The position numbers and the translations under genes were made by a program. From Pseudomonas sp. MRSN 12121 (GTDB taxonomy: Bacteria; Pseudomonadota; Gammaproteobacteria; Pseudomonadales; Pseudomonadaceae): a DNA stretch of 64,000 bases. Positions 51,324 through 59,504 of the stretch are shown one piece after another. The first letter of the stretch is position 1. Every line of letters starts with the position of its first letter. The notes beneath the pieces are model-generated. The model worked only from the letters and a program-made list of their open reading frames with translations. It searched no databases and had not been told where the DNA came from. The stretch is taken from NCBI RefSeq assembly GCF_000931465.1, contig NZ_CP010892.1:3929388-3993387 (forward strand). Reading direction: 5' to 3'.

Positions 51324-51331
51324 ATAAAAAA
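51324..51331. other. attR of the ICE (core ATAAAAAA)
   Basis: Second copy of the core found at 16306-16313. Here it merges with the A-run (minus-strand U-tract) of the phage terminator at 51326-51348, so the ICE joined exactly in the terminator T-tract. Confidence 0.85.
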
Positions 51332-51348
51332 ACCGCCTCTCGGCGGTT
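51326..51348 (-). terminator. Phage intrinsic terminator, now at the ICE junction
   Basis: Stem AACCGCC / GGCGGTT with loop TCTC, followed on the minus strand by seven U. It ends the lipoprotein gene transcript and originally stood directly before the ribosome site of gene I. Confidence 0.85.
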
Positions 51349-51360
51349 TGGATGATCATG

Positions 51361-51705
51361 CTACAGGCACGACCTCACTGATTTTTCAATCGCTGAACGC
51401 CCCATCATGGCCGACCAGGGCATCCTTTGTCGGAGAACGACAGAGCTGCCATCTGGCTTCGCCTCAATATCGAGTAGTTCGTCTGTCATGCTATTACTGG
51501 CGACCCACAAGCGGTATCCGTTTTCCGTTTCCACCATCGATGAATCAGCACGCGCGGCCTGCCATTTTGGGAATACGCACAGCGCATACCTCTTCGGGTC
51601 CTTGCCAGTCTTTGCAGTAATTGTGGGCTCATTGCTCTCCAGGTCAGCAGGAGATACACACCCGGCCAGCACAACGAAACCCAAGGCCACCATCAGAATT
51701 CGCAT
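51361..51705 (-). CDS. Prophage-encoded lipoprotein between K and I
   Basis: 114 residues. Signal with lipobox LAGC puts the lipidated Cys at residue 16. The mature part has a second and third Cys (YALCVFPKW, VRSCL), with no named family. Lambdoid phages do not need a lipoprotein here, so it is probably a moron with its own terminator. A superinfection-exclusion or surface role is possible. It follows K with a 30-bp gap. Confidence 0.7.
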   Translation of the reverse strand: MRILMVALGFVVLAGCVSPADLESNEPTITAKTGKDPKRYALCVFPKWQAARADSSMVETENGYRLWVASNSMTDELLDIEAKPDGSSVVLRQRMPWSAMMGRSAIEKSVRSCL

Positions 51706-51735
51706 GTCATCCCTCCCTTGAAAGGGCCGAATGTA

Positions 51736-52491
51736 TCACTTGGCGCCTCGATGGCGCAGCACCAGGCGGGCGCGCTCTTGCCAAGGTCCGCCGAAAACGA
51801 TGATCTCGCTGGGTCGCCCGTACAGGTGGTGCAGCAGAAACGGCCCGGGGCCGAACACCTCGGAAGACTCCCCAGGCAGCTCCGGCTCGACGCCGAGGTA
51901 GATCCCGGCATGGTTGGGGTGCGCCGTGCGGCCCACGGCCATGACGATCATGTCGCCGCGCTGGGGCTGGTCCACCTGGTAGAACCCGGCCGCCTCGTAG
52001 GCCTGTTCGTAAAGGCTCGGGCTGGCCGGGTCCTCCCACCAACCATCCGTGCGCTGGAATGCCTCGAACTCAAGCCCCCATGCGCGCTTGTACCAGTCCG
52101 CGCAGACCTGCCAGCAGTCCCAGGCGCCATGTAAGAATGGCCGGCCCAGCAGCGCCGTCTCGCCGGTCGGCGTGATGGTGCGCAGGTCCCCCTCCGGCCA
52201 GGATAAAATGTGCCAGGGCAGCGCCGTGGCCTCGCACATTGCCAGATCCCGCGGCGAGGGCCGACTGGTCGCGTCCGGGTGCGAGTGAACGATGCCGATC
52301 ACCTCGCCCTGGTCTTCCGCTTCGGCGTATTGCTCGGCAGCGATGCGAAATTCCTCCGTTGGCTCAGTGGCCGCGTTGGCGCAGGGGTAGTAGATCTGCT
52401 TGCGGCCGACCGCCAGGATCAGCCCGCAGCACTCGCGCGGGTACTCCACCGCGGCGTGCTGCTGCACGGCGGCAAGGATGTGTTTCAGCAT
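51736..52491 (-). CDS. K: Tail assembly protein K: JAMM peptidase plus NlpC/P60 domain
   Basis: 251 residues. The N-terminal Mov34/JAB domain has HSHPDATSRPSPRD (metal ligands His, His, Asp), and the C-terminal NlpC/P60 domain has the catalytic Cys in DCWQVCADWYKR and His in HAGIYLG. Lambda gpK has the same two domains and is required for the tail tip. Start 52491, 2 bp after the L stop. Confidence 0.93.
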   Translation of the reverse strand: MLKHILAAVQQHAAVEYPRECCGLILAVGRKQIYYPCANAATEPTEEFRIAAEQYAEAEDQGEVIGIVHSHPDATSRPSPRDLAMCEATALPWHILSWPEGDLRTITPTGETALLGRPFLHGAWDCWQVCADWYKRAWGLEFEAFQRTDGWWEDPASPSLYEQAYEAAGFYQVDQPQRGDMIVMAVGRTAHPNHAGIYLGVEPELPGESSEVFGPGPFLLHHLYGRPSEIIVFGGPWQERARLVLRHRGAK

Positions 52492-52493
52492 GA

Positions 52494-53243
52494 TCAACTC
52501 CTGGCGATCAGGGAGACACCCGGGAAGCCCCCGAATGGCAAGACGTTCCTTTCGCCAAAGCGCGGTTCGCAGCCGGTCCCCAGGCACCCATCGCATTCGT
52601 CCAGCTCGGGGTTGTCTGTGAGGTTGCCGTCCTTGTCGCGGTATGGCCCTGTGTATCCGCAGTTGGGCCCGCGGTAGCCATTGGTCATAGCCCAATGACA
52701 CAGCGTGGTCATCTGCCGACCGATGGTCTCGCCACCCACGTCGCCGGGGCTGGCCAGCTCCCAGGTCACTGTCTGGCCGTTCTCCGACATTTTCTGGTCG
52801 ATATACCAGACCTCGATGCTCTCCTGGGTCGGGTCGGCCTCAGCGTTGCCGCCTGGGAAGTTGGCCGCGTCCAGGAACTGGCCGAGCGTGTTGCGGATGG
52901 TCAGCTTGAACTCGAGCAGGTTGTCGAAGGCGAAGCACAGGGCGGTAATCCGGCCATTTACGTTGCCGACCGATATCGTCGGGCGTACAGCTGTGCCGTC
53001 CGAATTCGCCTCGATGCCATCAACCTGCATCGGCCAGGCGCCATATTCATTGCCCTGCCACCAGATCGACTTGGCCGGAAGCTGGTCAGCATTGGCGCCG
53101 GCCGCGGCCAGTTCAGCGGGCGTGTGCGGAATCGCATGCCCGTGGAAGCGTAGGATATCGGCCCCGAACTCCGAGCCGTCGAGCTCGAACAGCAGCACCT
53201 CGGAGCCCGGTTCGAGCTTCTGGATCTGTGAAATCAGGCTCAT
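52494..53243 (-). CDS. L: Minor tail protein L
   Basis: 249 residues. It begins SLISQIQKLEPGSEVLLFELDG and has the C-terminal cysteine set (LCHWAMTNGYRGPNCGYTGP, ECDGCLGTGC), which in lambda gpL binds an iron-sulfur cluster. It is a hub subunit of the tail tip. Overlaps M by 4 bases. Confidence 0.92.
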   Translation of the reverse strand: MSLISQIQKLEPGSEVLLFELDGSEFGADILRFHGHAIPHTPAELAAAGANADQLPAKSIWWQGNEYGAWPMQVDGIEANSDGTAVRPTISVGNVNGRITALCFAFDNLLEFKLTIRNTLGQFLDAANFPGGNAEADPTQESIEVWYIDQKMSENGQTVTWELASPGDVGGETIGRQMTTLCHWAMTNGYRGPNCGYTGPYRDKDGNLTDNPELDECDGCLGTGCEPRFGERNVLPFGGFPGVSLIARS

Positions 53244-53578
53244 GGGTGATACGCCCTCTCGAAGGTCAGGTTGATGACGACAATGCCGCCAGGGCGGCGC
53301 TGCTGGCGGATCGCTTCGCAGCGATACAGGCCCAGCTCGCCGCCGGGCGGCGTCCACAGGAACGAGCGGAAACCGCGATGGCGGCGGATGAAGTCGACGA
53401 TGGGCTGCACCTCATCGGCAACACCGCCGAATGACAGTGTCCAGCTGTCGGTCTCGGCGTTGATCCCGTCGCCCACCACCTGGACGTAGTTGTCGCCAAA
53501 CTGCGACTTGCGGGTCCTCAGCGTGCTCTCGCCGCTGGCCTCATCGTCAGGCTCCCAGGTGAATGTCTCGATAGCCAC
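53240..53578 (-). CDS. M: Minor tail protein M
   Basis: 112 residues. ETFTWEPDDEASGESTLRTRKSQFGDNYVQVVGDGINAETDSWTLSFGG and FLWTPPGGELGLYRC are typical of gpM-like distal tail proteins. It joins the tail tube to the tip complex. It lies between H and L as in lambda. Confidence 0.92.
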   Translation of the reverse strand: MAIETFTWEPDDEASGESTLRTRKSQFGDNYVQVVGDGINAETDSWTLSFGGVADEVQPIVDFIRRHRGFRSFLWTPPGGELGLYRCEAIRQQRRPGGIVVINLTFERAYHP

Positions 53579-53580
53579 GG

Positions 53581-56500
53581 CTACCTCCCTTTCATGTTTC
53601 GATAGCTGGAGCCGCCTGGGCGCCAGGAGGCCGCAATCGCGCGATCGGCAACACCCTGCATTTGTTGCTGTAGGTTCTGCTCAAGCGCGGCCGTGTCGAG
53701 CTGCATGCCCTCTGAACTGCGGTCCTCCACAGTGATGTTCATGGGGGCATTGACCTGCACCACCGTTCCGCCGCCCTGGCTTCCGCCGACGACCTGCACG
53801 CCGAGCGATCCGTCGGAACCGCGGGCAAGCGGCATGATTGCCTCGGGCCCCGCCTCGCCAGCCACGCCCAGCCCGCCGTTAGCCATGGCAAATGCCGTTG
53901 GCTGGTTCAACACGCTATTGGTGAAGGCGGCACCCTTGGCAAACATCTGCACCCCGCCCTGCCAGGCGCCGCCCAGCGCCTGCGGGAAGTAGGTGCTGGT
54001 GTATCCGGCCTGAGACGCCCCCAGGCTCGACGACGATCCGCCACTGAAGGCATTCACCCCCACCCCGATTAGGCCGCTGAGCAGAGAGCTGGCGGCCCGC
54101 TGGCTGGCTATCCTGGCCATGTCGGTGATGACGCTGGTGGCGAAATCCCTGAACTTCATCTTCCCGGTCATGGCGAAGTTCGACAGGGCCGTGCTGGCTG
54201 AATCGAAGCCTGCGGAAAGAGTGCGATCCGTCGCGCCGGCGATGTCCGCGGCATCGGCCTGGATGTTGGCCCAGGCGCGTTTGGCGCCGTTGCGGTAGTC
54301 GCGCTGCGCCTGGAGCCTGGATTCGTGACCGTCCACTTCCATCTGCAGCTCGCGCGCCTGGTAATCGGCCAGGTCGGCCAGCCGCTGCTCGTAGGCGGAC
54401 TGGCTCAGCCGGCGAGACACGTCTTCCTGCTGTTCCTCGAGCTGCCGGCGGGCATCGGCGTACTTCTGCCGCACAGCGTTCAGGCGGTCGGCCTGCTCGC
54501 GCTGATCGTCGCCCATACCCACACCGGCCACATCCGCATTGATCGCGTCCTGGCGGGTCTGCAGCACGACCTCCATGGCCTTCCGATAGGCCTCGGCGCT
54601 GTTGCGGCGCTGCTCGGCCAGCTTGCGCTCCTCCTCAGCACGCTTCTGGAGGGCCGGCTCGGCGTAGGCCACGTTCAGGTTCTTGATGCCGAGTTCCATC
54701 TCGGCAGCAGTGATCTTCCCCTCCGCCTGGGCCTTGCGCAGCCCCTTCATTCCTTCGGTCAGGTCCTCGAGGCGCTTTTTCTCGGGAAGCGCCCTGTCGA
54801 TGATGGCGTCCAGCGCCTTGATCTCGTCCTTGAGAGACTTGGCCCTGTCCTTGCTGCCGTCGGAGGCGTCCTTGTTGGCTTTCTTCTGCGACTCGATCGC
54901 GTTGGCCGCCGACAGGATTGCCAGCCGGTCGGTCTCATTGAGGCTGGTGTTTTCCGCGATATGCCGGTTGGCGATCTTGATCGCGTCGCCGTTGTCCTGC
55001 AGGCCGGCCAGCTGCTTCTGCAGGGTGTCCAGGTACGACTGACCCGAGGTCGTCATGCCGGCCTTCGCCGCATTATTCGCCTGCGTCGAGGCCGTATTTT
55101 CGTTCGTGACGCCGGTCAGCACCCGCAGCGTTTCGGCAATCAACGCAGAACGCTGGTCGGCATCGCTGACCGCGCCGGCCTGGGTAATCCATTGCTGCAC
55201 CGTGCTGGACGGCAGGCTCAGGCGCTCGCCTACTTCGCGAAGCACTGGCGAAAGGTCTGCACTGGTCGACCTGGCCTCTTTCAGCTTGTCGACCACCTCC
55301 TGGAAGGCGCGCAGCTGCTGCCCATACTGCCCGCCGGAGTCGCGCGCCGGAGCGGTGACCATTGCCTGGCGGATCGATTGGGCAAGCTCGCCGTAGGCGT
55401 CCTTCACCTTGTCGGTCGCGTTGACTTGCTCTTGTTGCCACTTCACCAGCGACGCCTCGCGCTGGTCGCGGTTCAGCTTGGAGAACTCTTCCCGCAGCTG
55501 AGCAACCGGCTTCTGCAGGTCTTCGACGCTGACGCTGGCCTTGTCGGCGTTGTCACTCAGCAGCAAGAAGCTGGCGGCCGCTGTACCGGCAAGCAAGGCC
55601 AGGCCCATCGGGCCACCCAGGGCGGCCAATAGACCGCCAGTCGCAATGCGCGTCAGGTTGCCCTGGGCAATGGCCAAGGCATCCGTGGAAGCCTTGAGTG
55701 CCGCTTGCTTGGGGATAAGCTGGGTCTGCACCAGGGACAGTCGCTGTAAGCCGGTGGCGGACGCCACCGAGGCCTGGGCCTGCATCAGCTGCGCCTGTGC
55801 GTAGATGCGTTGGGCATCTGCGGCACGCAGTGCGGCGCGGGCGTTCTCGATCTCGGCAGCACGCTGGGCCAGCGCAGCCTTCAGGGCCAGGCCAGCCTTC
55901 GCGACGTAGTTGGTCAGGGCAGCAGCCCCCACACCACCCATGGCGACGGCGACCAGGTCGACGTTGTCCGCCAGGGAGAGCAGCACCTTCGACAATCCCC
56001 CGACGATACCTGTGCGCTCCTCCATGCCGCCCAGAAAGGTGCTGATGGCGTTGTTGATGTTGACCATGGCGTCTTGGACGCTGGTCGACATATCGGCGGC
56101 CGCCTTGCGGTTGACCTCGACAGTGCGCAACAGGCCGGTGTTGAGGTCATCCAGCGAAAGCTTGCCCTCGACACCGAACTTGCGGATTTCCTTGGCGCTC
56201 TTGCCGGTCGCACTGGCGATCGCATCGACAATGGTCGGCATGGCCGTCTGGATGGAAATCCAGCCGTCGGCCTCGACCTTACCTGTCTGCAACGCCTTGG
56301 AGTAGGCGTCCAGCGCCGAGCCTGCCTTGTCGGCCGTGGCGGCGTTGGTCACCAGCAAGAAGCTGAAGCTGTCGGTGATCTCCAGGGCCTGCTGGGTGTT
56401 GAAGCCCAAGGTCTTCATCACGTCCGCGGTGCGAATGTACAGCTCCTGGGCCTCGGCCAGGGGGCGATAGGTCTCCTGGGAGGTGCGCAGCAGGTGCTCC

Positions 56501-56820
56501 TGCACCACCTGGTACTCGGCGGTACTCCCTGCAGCTGCCTTCATGCGGTCGGCCATCTGCCCGTAGGCATCGACCTGCTTGATGATCCCACCGATCAGGC
56601 CGGCGCCGGCCACCGCGGCCATCGCGCCGCGGATCAGTGTTCCCGCACCTTGCGCGGCAGCGCCTGCCTTGTCGAAGGCCGAATCCACGGTTGCCAGGCT
56701 CCGGTCGATCGCCTTACTGCTGCGCGCTACAACCTGTTCAGCGCCTGCCAGCTCGCGGCGCAGTTGGGCGGTTGTCGCCTCGATCTGAACCAGCATCCCC
56801 TGGACTTGTTGATCGGCCAT
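53581..56820 (-). CDS. H: Tape measure protein H
   Basis: 1079 residues. The start MADQQVQGMLVQIEATTAQLRRELAGAEQVVARSS at 56820 begins long coiled coils; a hydrophobic central part (VAVAMGGVGAALT and GLLAALGGPMGLALLAGTAAASFLLL, about residue 420) and a Gly/Ser-rich end follow. The protein sets tail length and enters the host during injection. The mature size implies a tail near 150 nm by the usual 0.15 nm per residue. Start is preceded by a terminator-SD cassette. Confidence 0.93.
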   Translation of the reverse strand: MADQQVQGMLVQIEATTAQLRRELAGAEQVVARSSKAIDRSLATVDSAFDKAGAAAQGAGTLIRGAMAAVAGAGLIGGIIKQVDAYGQMADRMKAAAGSTAEYQVVQEHLLRTSQETYRPLAEAQELYIRTADVMKTLGFNTQQALEITDSFSFLLVTNAATADKAGSALDAYSKALQTGKVEADGWISIQTAMPTIVDAIASATGKSAKEIRKFGVEGKLSLDDLNTGLLRTVEVNRKAAADMSTSVQDAMVNINNAISTFLGGMEERTGIVGGLSKVLLSLADNVDLVAVAMGGVGAAALTNYVAKAGLALKAALAQRAAEIENARAALRAADAQRIYAQAQLMQAQASVASATGLQRLSLVQTQLIPKQAALKASTDALAIAQGNLTRIATGGLLAALGGPMGLALLAGTAAASFLLLSDNADKASVSVEDLQKPVAQLREEFSKLNRDQREASLVKWQQEQVNATDKVKDAYGELAQSIRQAMVTAPARDSGGQYGQQLRAFQEVVDKLKEARSTSADLSPVLREVGERLSLPSSTVQQWITQAGAVSDADQRSALIAETLRVLTGVTNENTASTQANNAAKAGMTTSGQSYLDTLQKQLAGLQDNGDAIKIANRHIAENTSLNETDRLAILSAANAIESQKKANKDASDGSKDRAKSLKDEIKALDAIIDRALPEKKRLEDLTEGMKGLRKAQAEGKITAAEMELGIKNLNVAYAEPALQKRAEEERKLAEQRRNSAEAYRKAMEVVLQTRQDAINADVAGVGMGDDQREQADRLNAVRQKYADARRQLEEQQEDVSRRLSQSAYEQRLADLADYQARELQMEVDGHESRLQAQRDYRNGAKRAWANIQADAADIAGATDRTLSAGFDSASTALSNFAMTGKMKFRDFATSVITDMARIASQRAASSLLSGLIGVGVNAFSGGSSSSLGASQAGYTSTYFPQALGGAWQGGVQMFAKGAAFTNSVLNQPTAFAMANGGLGVAGEAGPEAIMPLARGSDGSLGVQVVGGSQGGGTVVQVNAPMNITVEDRSSEGMQLDTAALEQNLQQQMQGVADRAIAASWRPGGSSYRNMKGR

Positions 56821-56836
56821 GCCTTTCTCCACGCAC

Positions 56837-56858
56837 AAAAAAACCGCTCAGGGCGGTT
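56837..56858 (-). terminator. Intrinsic terminator before tape measure H
   Basis: Stem AACCGC / GCGGTT with loop TCAGG and a long U-run on the minus strand, followed by TGGAG of the H ribosome site. Confidence 0.75.
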
Positions 56859-56863
56859 GATGG

Positions 56864-57115
56864 TCACTCTTTCGGTCGCCCTCGCAGGAAGGCTTTCAGC
56901 TTGTCCGCAACGCCTTCGCGCTTCTGGGGGGCGGCCTGCGGTGTGGCCTTTCCGCGCCCCGTCCAGTCAAGGCGCGCATCGAGCGCCAACATGATCTGCG
57001 GAACTGGCGTGCGCCATGCGGTTTCGGGCGGCCAGCCCAGCCAGCCAGTCGCCACGCCGAACAGATAATCGACGTAGCTGCCATTCTTCACTGCGCTGTG
57101 CTGTCCGCCTCGGGC
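56864..57115 (-). CDS. T part of the tail chaperone GT (reached by -1 frameshift)
   Basis: The open frame runs without stop from the slip site at 57115-57121 to 56864, about 83 residues after the shift. A GTG at 57091 could in principle start it alone, but it lacks a ribosome site. Sequence includes VDYLFGVATGWLGWPPETAWRTPVPQIMLALDARLDW and a basic tail. As in lambda, GT binds tape measure and tail tube subunits to promote tail assembly. Confidence 0.85.
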   Translation of the reverse strand, partial: ARGGQHSAVKNGSYVDYLFGVATGWLGWPPETAWRTPVPQIMLALDARLDWTGRGKATPQAAPQKREGVADKLKAFLRGRPKE

Positions 57116-57432
57116 TTTCCCCGACCGGCAACACTCGGCGGCACCGGGTTGAGCAGCACAGTGAGGTAGTCGGTCAGCTCGGCCGAGACCTTCGCCACGC
57201 CAGTCTGAAACACGCCAGTCGCCACCTCGGCGTGCTGATCAGCCTTGAGCCCGGCGCCGGCAACGATGATGTCCGCGCTGGCCGCAATACTCATCAGGCG
57301 CATCGACTCCAGCGCCCCGCGCAGGCCGCCAAAGCGGGTCTCGATACGCAGCGCCGCGTCCAGGGTTGGCTGCAGGGTGTAGGTTCGCGCACCGACCACC
57401 AGGGTGGTGGTGCCATACAGGGCTTCACTCAT
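57088..57432 (-). CDS. G: Tail assembly chaperone G
   Basis: 114 residues. TTTLVVGARTYTLQPTLDAALRIETRFGGLRGALESMRLM fits lambda gpG-like chaperones. Near its end lies the heptamer G GGA AAG in the zero frame, so a fraction of ribosomes shift into the T frame to make GT. Confidence 0.88.
   Translation of the reverse strand: MSEALYGTTTLVVGARTYTLQPTLDAALRIETRFGGLRGALESMRLMSIAASADIIVAGAGLKADQHAEVATGVFQTGVAKVSAELTDYLTVLLNPVPPSVAGRGKPEADSTAQ
57115..57121 (-). promoter_or_regulatory. Programmed -1 frameshift site GGGAAAG
   Basis: In the G frame the codons are CGG GGA AAG; slipping by -1 keeps pairing at GGG AAA. The heptamer is identical to that of lambda G/GT. The frame entered contains no stop before 56864. 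Confidence 0.88.
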
Positions 57433-57472
57433 GAGGTTCTCTCAACAGAGGATGGGGCCGAAGCCCCACCGA

Positions 57473-57973
57473 TCACGGGGCGGCCGGGCCGGCCAAGATT
57501 TCGAGGATGGCAGTGTTGATGCCGAGGGTGATGTTGCGGCGCACCACGTTGTCAGCGGAGCCCGCGGCCACGGTGTTGTTCATCACCTTCACCGCGAAGT
57601 AGAACGTGGTCGGCAGAATCGCCGGCGTCGCGCCAGGGTCGCCATCGTTGAGCGTGACCTTGATGTTGTAGTTGCCCTTGGTACGGTCCTTGTGCGCGGC
57701 AGCGACGGCCTTCTGGCCGAGGTCGCCGTTATCCAGGCCCACGGTCAGGGTCATGTTGCCGGCGTCGGCAGTGCCCTTGTACTTGCGCACCCGGCCGTCG
57801 GCCAGGGAAGTGAAGTTCACCGGGTTGAAGGTGTCGCCGAACTCGCCCAGGTCTTCGATCTCGCCCACATCGACGTAGGTGTCGGCCTTGTACTCGGTTT
57901 CGGTGTCGGCACCGGTCTTGCCGCCAATTGCGAGGCGGCAGCCGGCGGCTGTGTTGAGGTTGTCATCGGCCAT
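57473..57973 (-). CDS. V: Major tail tube protein V
   Basis: 166 residues. It shows the tube fold pattern (CRLAIGGKTGADTETEYKADTYVDVGEIEDLGEFGDTFNPVNFTSLADGRVRKYKGTADAGNMTLTVGLDNGD). It polymerises into the tail tube around the tape measure. It lacks an extra Ig-like C-terminal domain. Confidence 0.88.
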   Translation of the reverse strand: MADDNLNTAAGCRLAIGGKTGADTETEYKADTYVDVGEIEDLGEFGDTFNPVNFTSLADGRVRKYKGTADAGNMTLTVGLDNGDLGQKAVAAAHKDRTKGNYNIKVTLNDGDPGATPAILPTTFYFAVKVMNNTVAAGSADNVVRRNITLGINTAILEILAGPAAP

Positions 57974-58028
57974 GGGGGTTCCTCCAAAGGCACATTGGAT
58001 TGAGCCGCGGCGCGGCCGGTTGGGTGGA

Positions 58029-58415
58029 TCAGTGGGTGGTGATCACGCGAACGGTGATCGATCCCTGGTAAGTAATGCCGTCAGCGTCTCGCTGGGCATC
58101 GGCTTGCTGTACTCGGACGGATACGGCGCGCCCTTCCGCCAGGGGCAAGCGGCGCTCGTCCAGGGCGGCGATCACTTCGCCGTTGATCCGCTTCACCTCG
58201 GCCTGGCCGACAGCATCGGACCACACGGACAGGTACAGCAGGCGCTCCTCGCGCTTGCGTCCTGCAATGGGCCGCATATTGGTCGAGATCTCGCGATCGA
58301 TCGACACATAGGGCTTCGGGGTGTTGATATCGGCGCCGTCATGGACTGGACAGCTGACCTCAGCCCGAAGCCGAGCAAACAGCGCAGCCTGCAGCGCAAC
58401 AGATGGATCAGCCAT
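58029..58415 (-). CDS. Tail completion/terminator protein (DUF3168)
   Basis: 128 residues. DPSVALQAALFARLRAEVSCPVHDGADINTPKPYVSIDREIS and LYLSVWSDAVGQAEVKRINGEVIAAL match DUF3168, which structurally corresponds to tail terminators such as lambda gpU. It caps the finished tail. It overlaps the HK97-gp10-like gene by 8 bases. Confidence 0.87.
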   Translation of the reverse strand: MADPSVALQAALFARLRAEVSCPVHDGADINTPKPYVSIDREISTNMRPIAGRKREERLLYLSVWSDAVGQAEVKRINGEVIAALDERRLPLAEGRAVSVRVQQADAQRDADGITYQGSITVRVITTH

Positions 58416-58983
58416 TGCCTACCCCCTGACTCGCCTTGCGCAGCGTTGCCCGCACCGCGGCTTCGATATCGGCCATCACGTACTCCCTGTTCACATCAAT
58501 AGACGGGCGCAACCACGGATGCGCCGGCCTGGCCGGAATGTCCGGGTACTTCCCGAAGAAGTTCTGCCCGTCGGACTTGTTCTTGGTGTCGCGCTGGCGA
58601 AGGGCATTCCGGCGCCCGCGCAGCTGCGACTTGTCGCGGTTGTTGGTATGCACGCCGCCTACCGCATTGCGATCGGCGCGCTGGTACATGGAGCCGGAGT
58701 ACCCCTTCGTGCCGTACTCGATGAAACGCAGGTAGTAGAAACGTCGGTTGTCCCGCTTCCCGCGTATGCCGATCTGCGCATCCAGGCCGCTGGGAGCGAC
58801 GTACACCTTCAGCGCCGCGGCAGCGGCCCCTGTGTCCTTCGGAATCAGCCGCTGCTGGGCGGCCAGCACGCGACCCGCTGCCTTTTCCATGGCGGGCTTC
58901 AGTTCGTTGTCCATGAACTTGTGGATGTTTCGGAGCGTCCGGCGCAGTCGGATATCGCCCCGAATGCTCGAGCGTCTGGCCAT
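58408..58983 (-). CDS. HK97 gp10-like head-tail/tail completion protein
   Basis: 191 residues. AMEKAAGRVLAAQQRLIPKDTGAAAAALKVYV and FIEYGTKGYSG are the HK97_gp10 hallmark. This family works at the head-to-tail junction. The protein is longer than usual owing to a basic C-terminal part with NNRDKSQLRGRRNALRQRDT. Confidence 0.85.
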   Translation of the reverse strand: MARRSSIRGDIRLRRTLRNIHKFMDNELKPAMEKAAGRVLAAQQRLIPKDTGAAAAALKVYVAPSGLDAQIGIRGKRDNRRFYYLRFIEYGTKGYSGSMYQRADRNAVGGVHTNNRDKSQLRGRRNALRQRDTKNKSDGQNFFGKYPDIPARPAHPWLRPSIDVNREYVMADIEAAVRATLRKASQGVGNG

Positions 58984-58986
58984 GGC

Positions 58987-59169
58987 CTATTCCTTGGACG
59001 GGTTGGTCTTGCCTGGCTTGCCAGCCTTCTCCGTGGCGGCCTCTATCACCTCCACGGCATAACCGCGGGCGATCAGGCCCAGGCCGTACTCCCTGTCGAC
59101 AACAAACTCTTCGCCTTTTTCACGATCGCCAGAGGCGCCGGTAAGGACGCCCAATGCTCGAATCTTCAT
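58987..59169 (-). CDS. Small connector-region protein, paralogue of the one at 59804
   Basis: 60 residues, beginning MKIRALGVL and containing YGLGLIARGYAVEVIEA with a Lys/Pro-rich tail. The same plan occurs in the gene at 59804-60022. No domain name is recalled. It lies between the gp10-like gene and the head closure gene. Confidence 0.6.
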   Translation of the reverse strand: MKIRALGVLTGASGDREKGEEFVVDREYGLGLIARGYAVEVIEAATEKAGKPGKTNPSKE

Positions 59170-59177
59170 GGTTCACC

Positions 59178-59504
59178 TCATGGGTTTGGGACGCTGGAGC
59201 ACAGCAGGCGCAGCATGTCCCGTTCGTTATTGAGCAGTGCCGCCTCGACCTTGTAGGTCACGCTGGTGCTGATTTCAGTGAATCGCCAGCCTGCTGCAAC
59301 GTCGGTTCGGGGCCTGATGCGGATCTCTGCGCTAACCACTGCTTGCAGCTGTTCAGCTACCGGAGAGACCCGGCCAGTGGGCATGGTGATCTCGGCCCAG
59401 ACCTTGCCGACGTCCAGCCACGTCTCATCGAAGCCGCCTGTGTCGTTTTGCTCTCGCTGAGGCTTGCTCAGGCGGCCGCGGTGGCGCATCGGTCCTGCTC
59501 TCAT
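59178..59504 (-). CDS. Head closure / head-tail adaptor protein
   Basis: 108 residues from the ATG at 59504 overlapping the upstream stop. MRHRGRLSKPQREQNDTGGFDETWLDVGKVWAEITMPTGRVSPVAEQLQAVVSAEIRIRPR is the SPP1 gp16/HK97 gp7-like adaptor pattern. It seals the portal after DNA packaging. Confidence 0.88.
   Translation of the reverse strand: MRAGPMRHRGRLSKPQREQNDTGGFDETWLDVGKVWAEITMPTGRVSPVAEQLQAVVSAEIRIRPRTDVAAGWRFTEISTSVTYKVEAALLNNERDMLRLLCSSVPNP

Larger units (their letters stand above)
16306..51331. mobile_element. Tn4371-family integrative and conjugative element, about 35 kb
   Basis: Ends are set by the ATAAAAAA direct repeats. Content and order match the Tn4371 backbone: int at one end, RadC/ParB/DUF932/DUF736/DUF2958/DUF2285 maintenance block, repA-parA, traF-relaxase, cargo, LysR-traG, trbB to trbI and DUF2274 at the other end. 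All core genes look intact, so transfer competence is plausible. Cargo is a small organic-peroxide module; no resistance genes are seen. The element sits inside the prophage tail operon. Confidence 0.93.
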
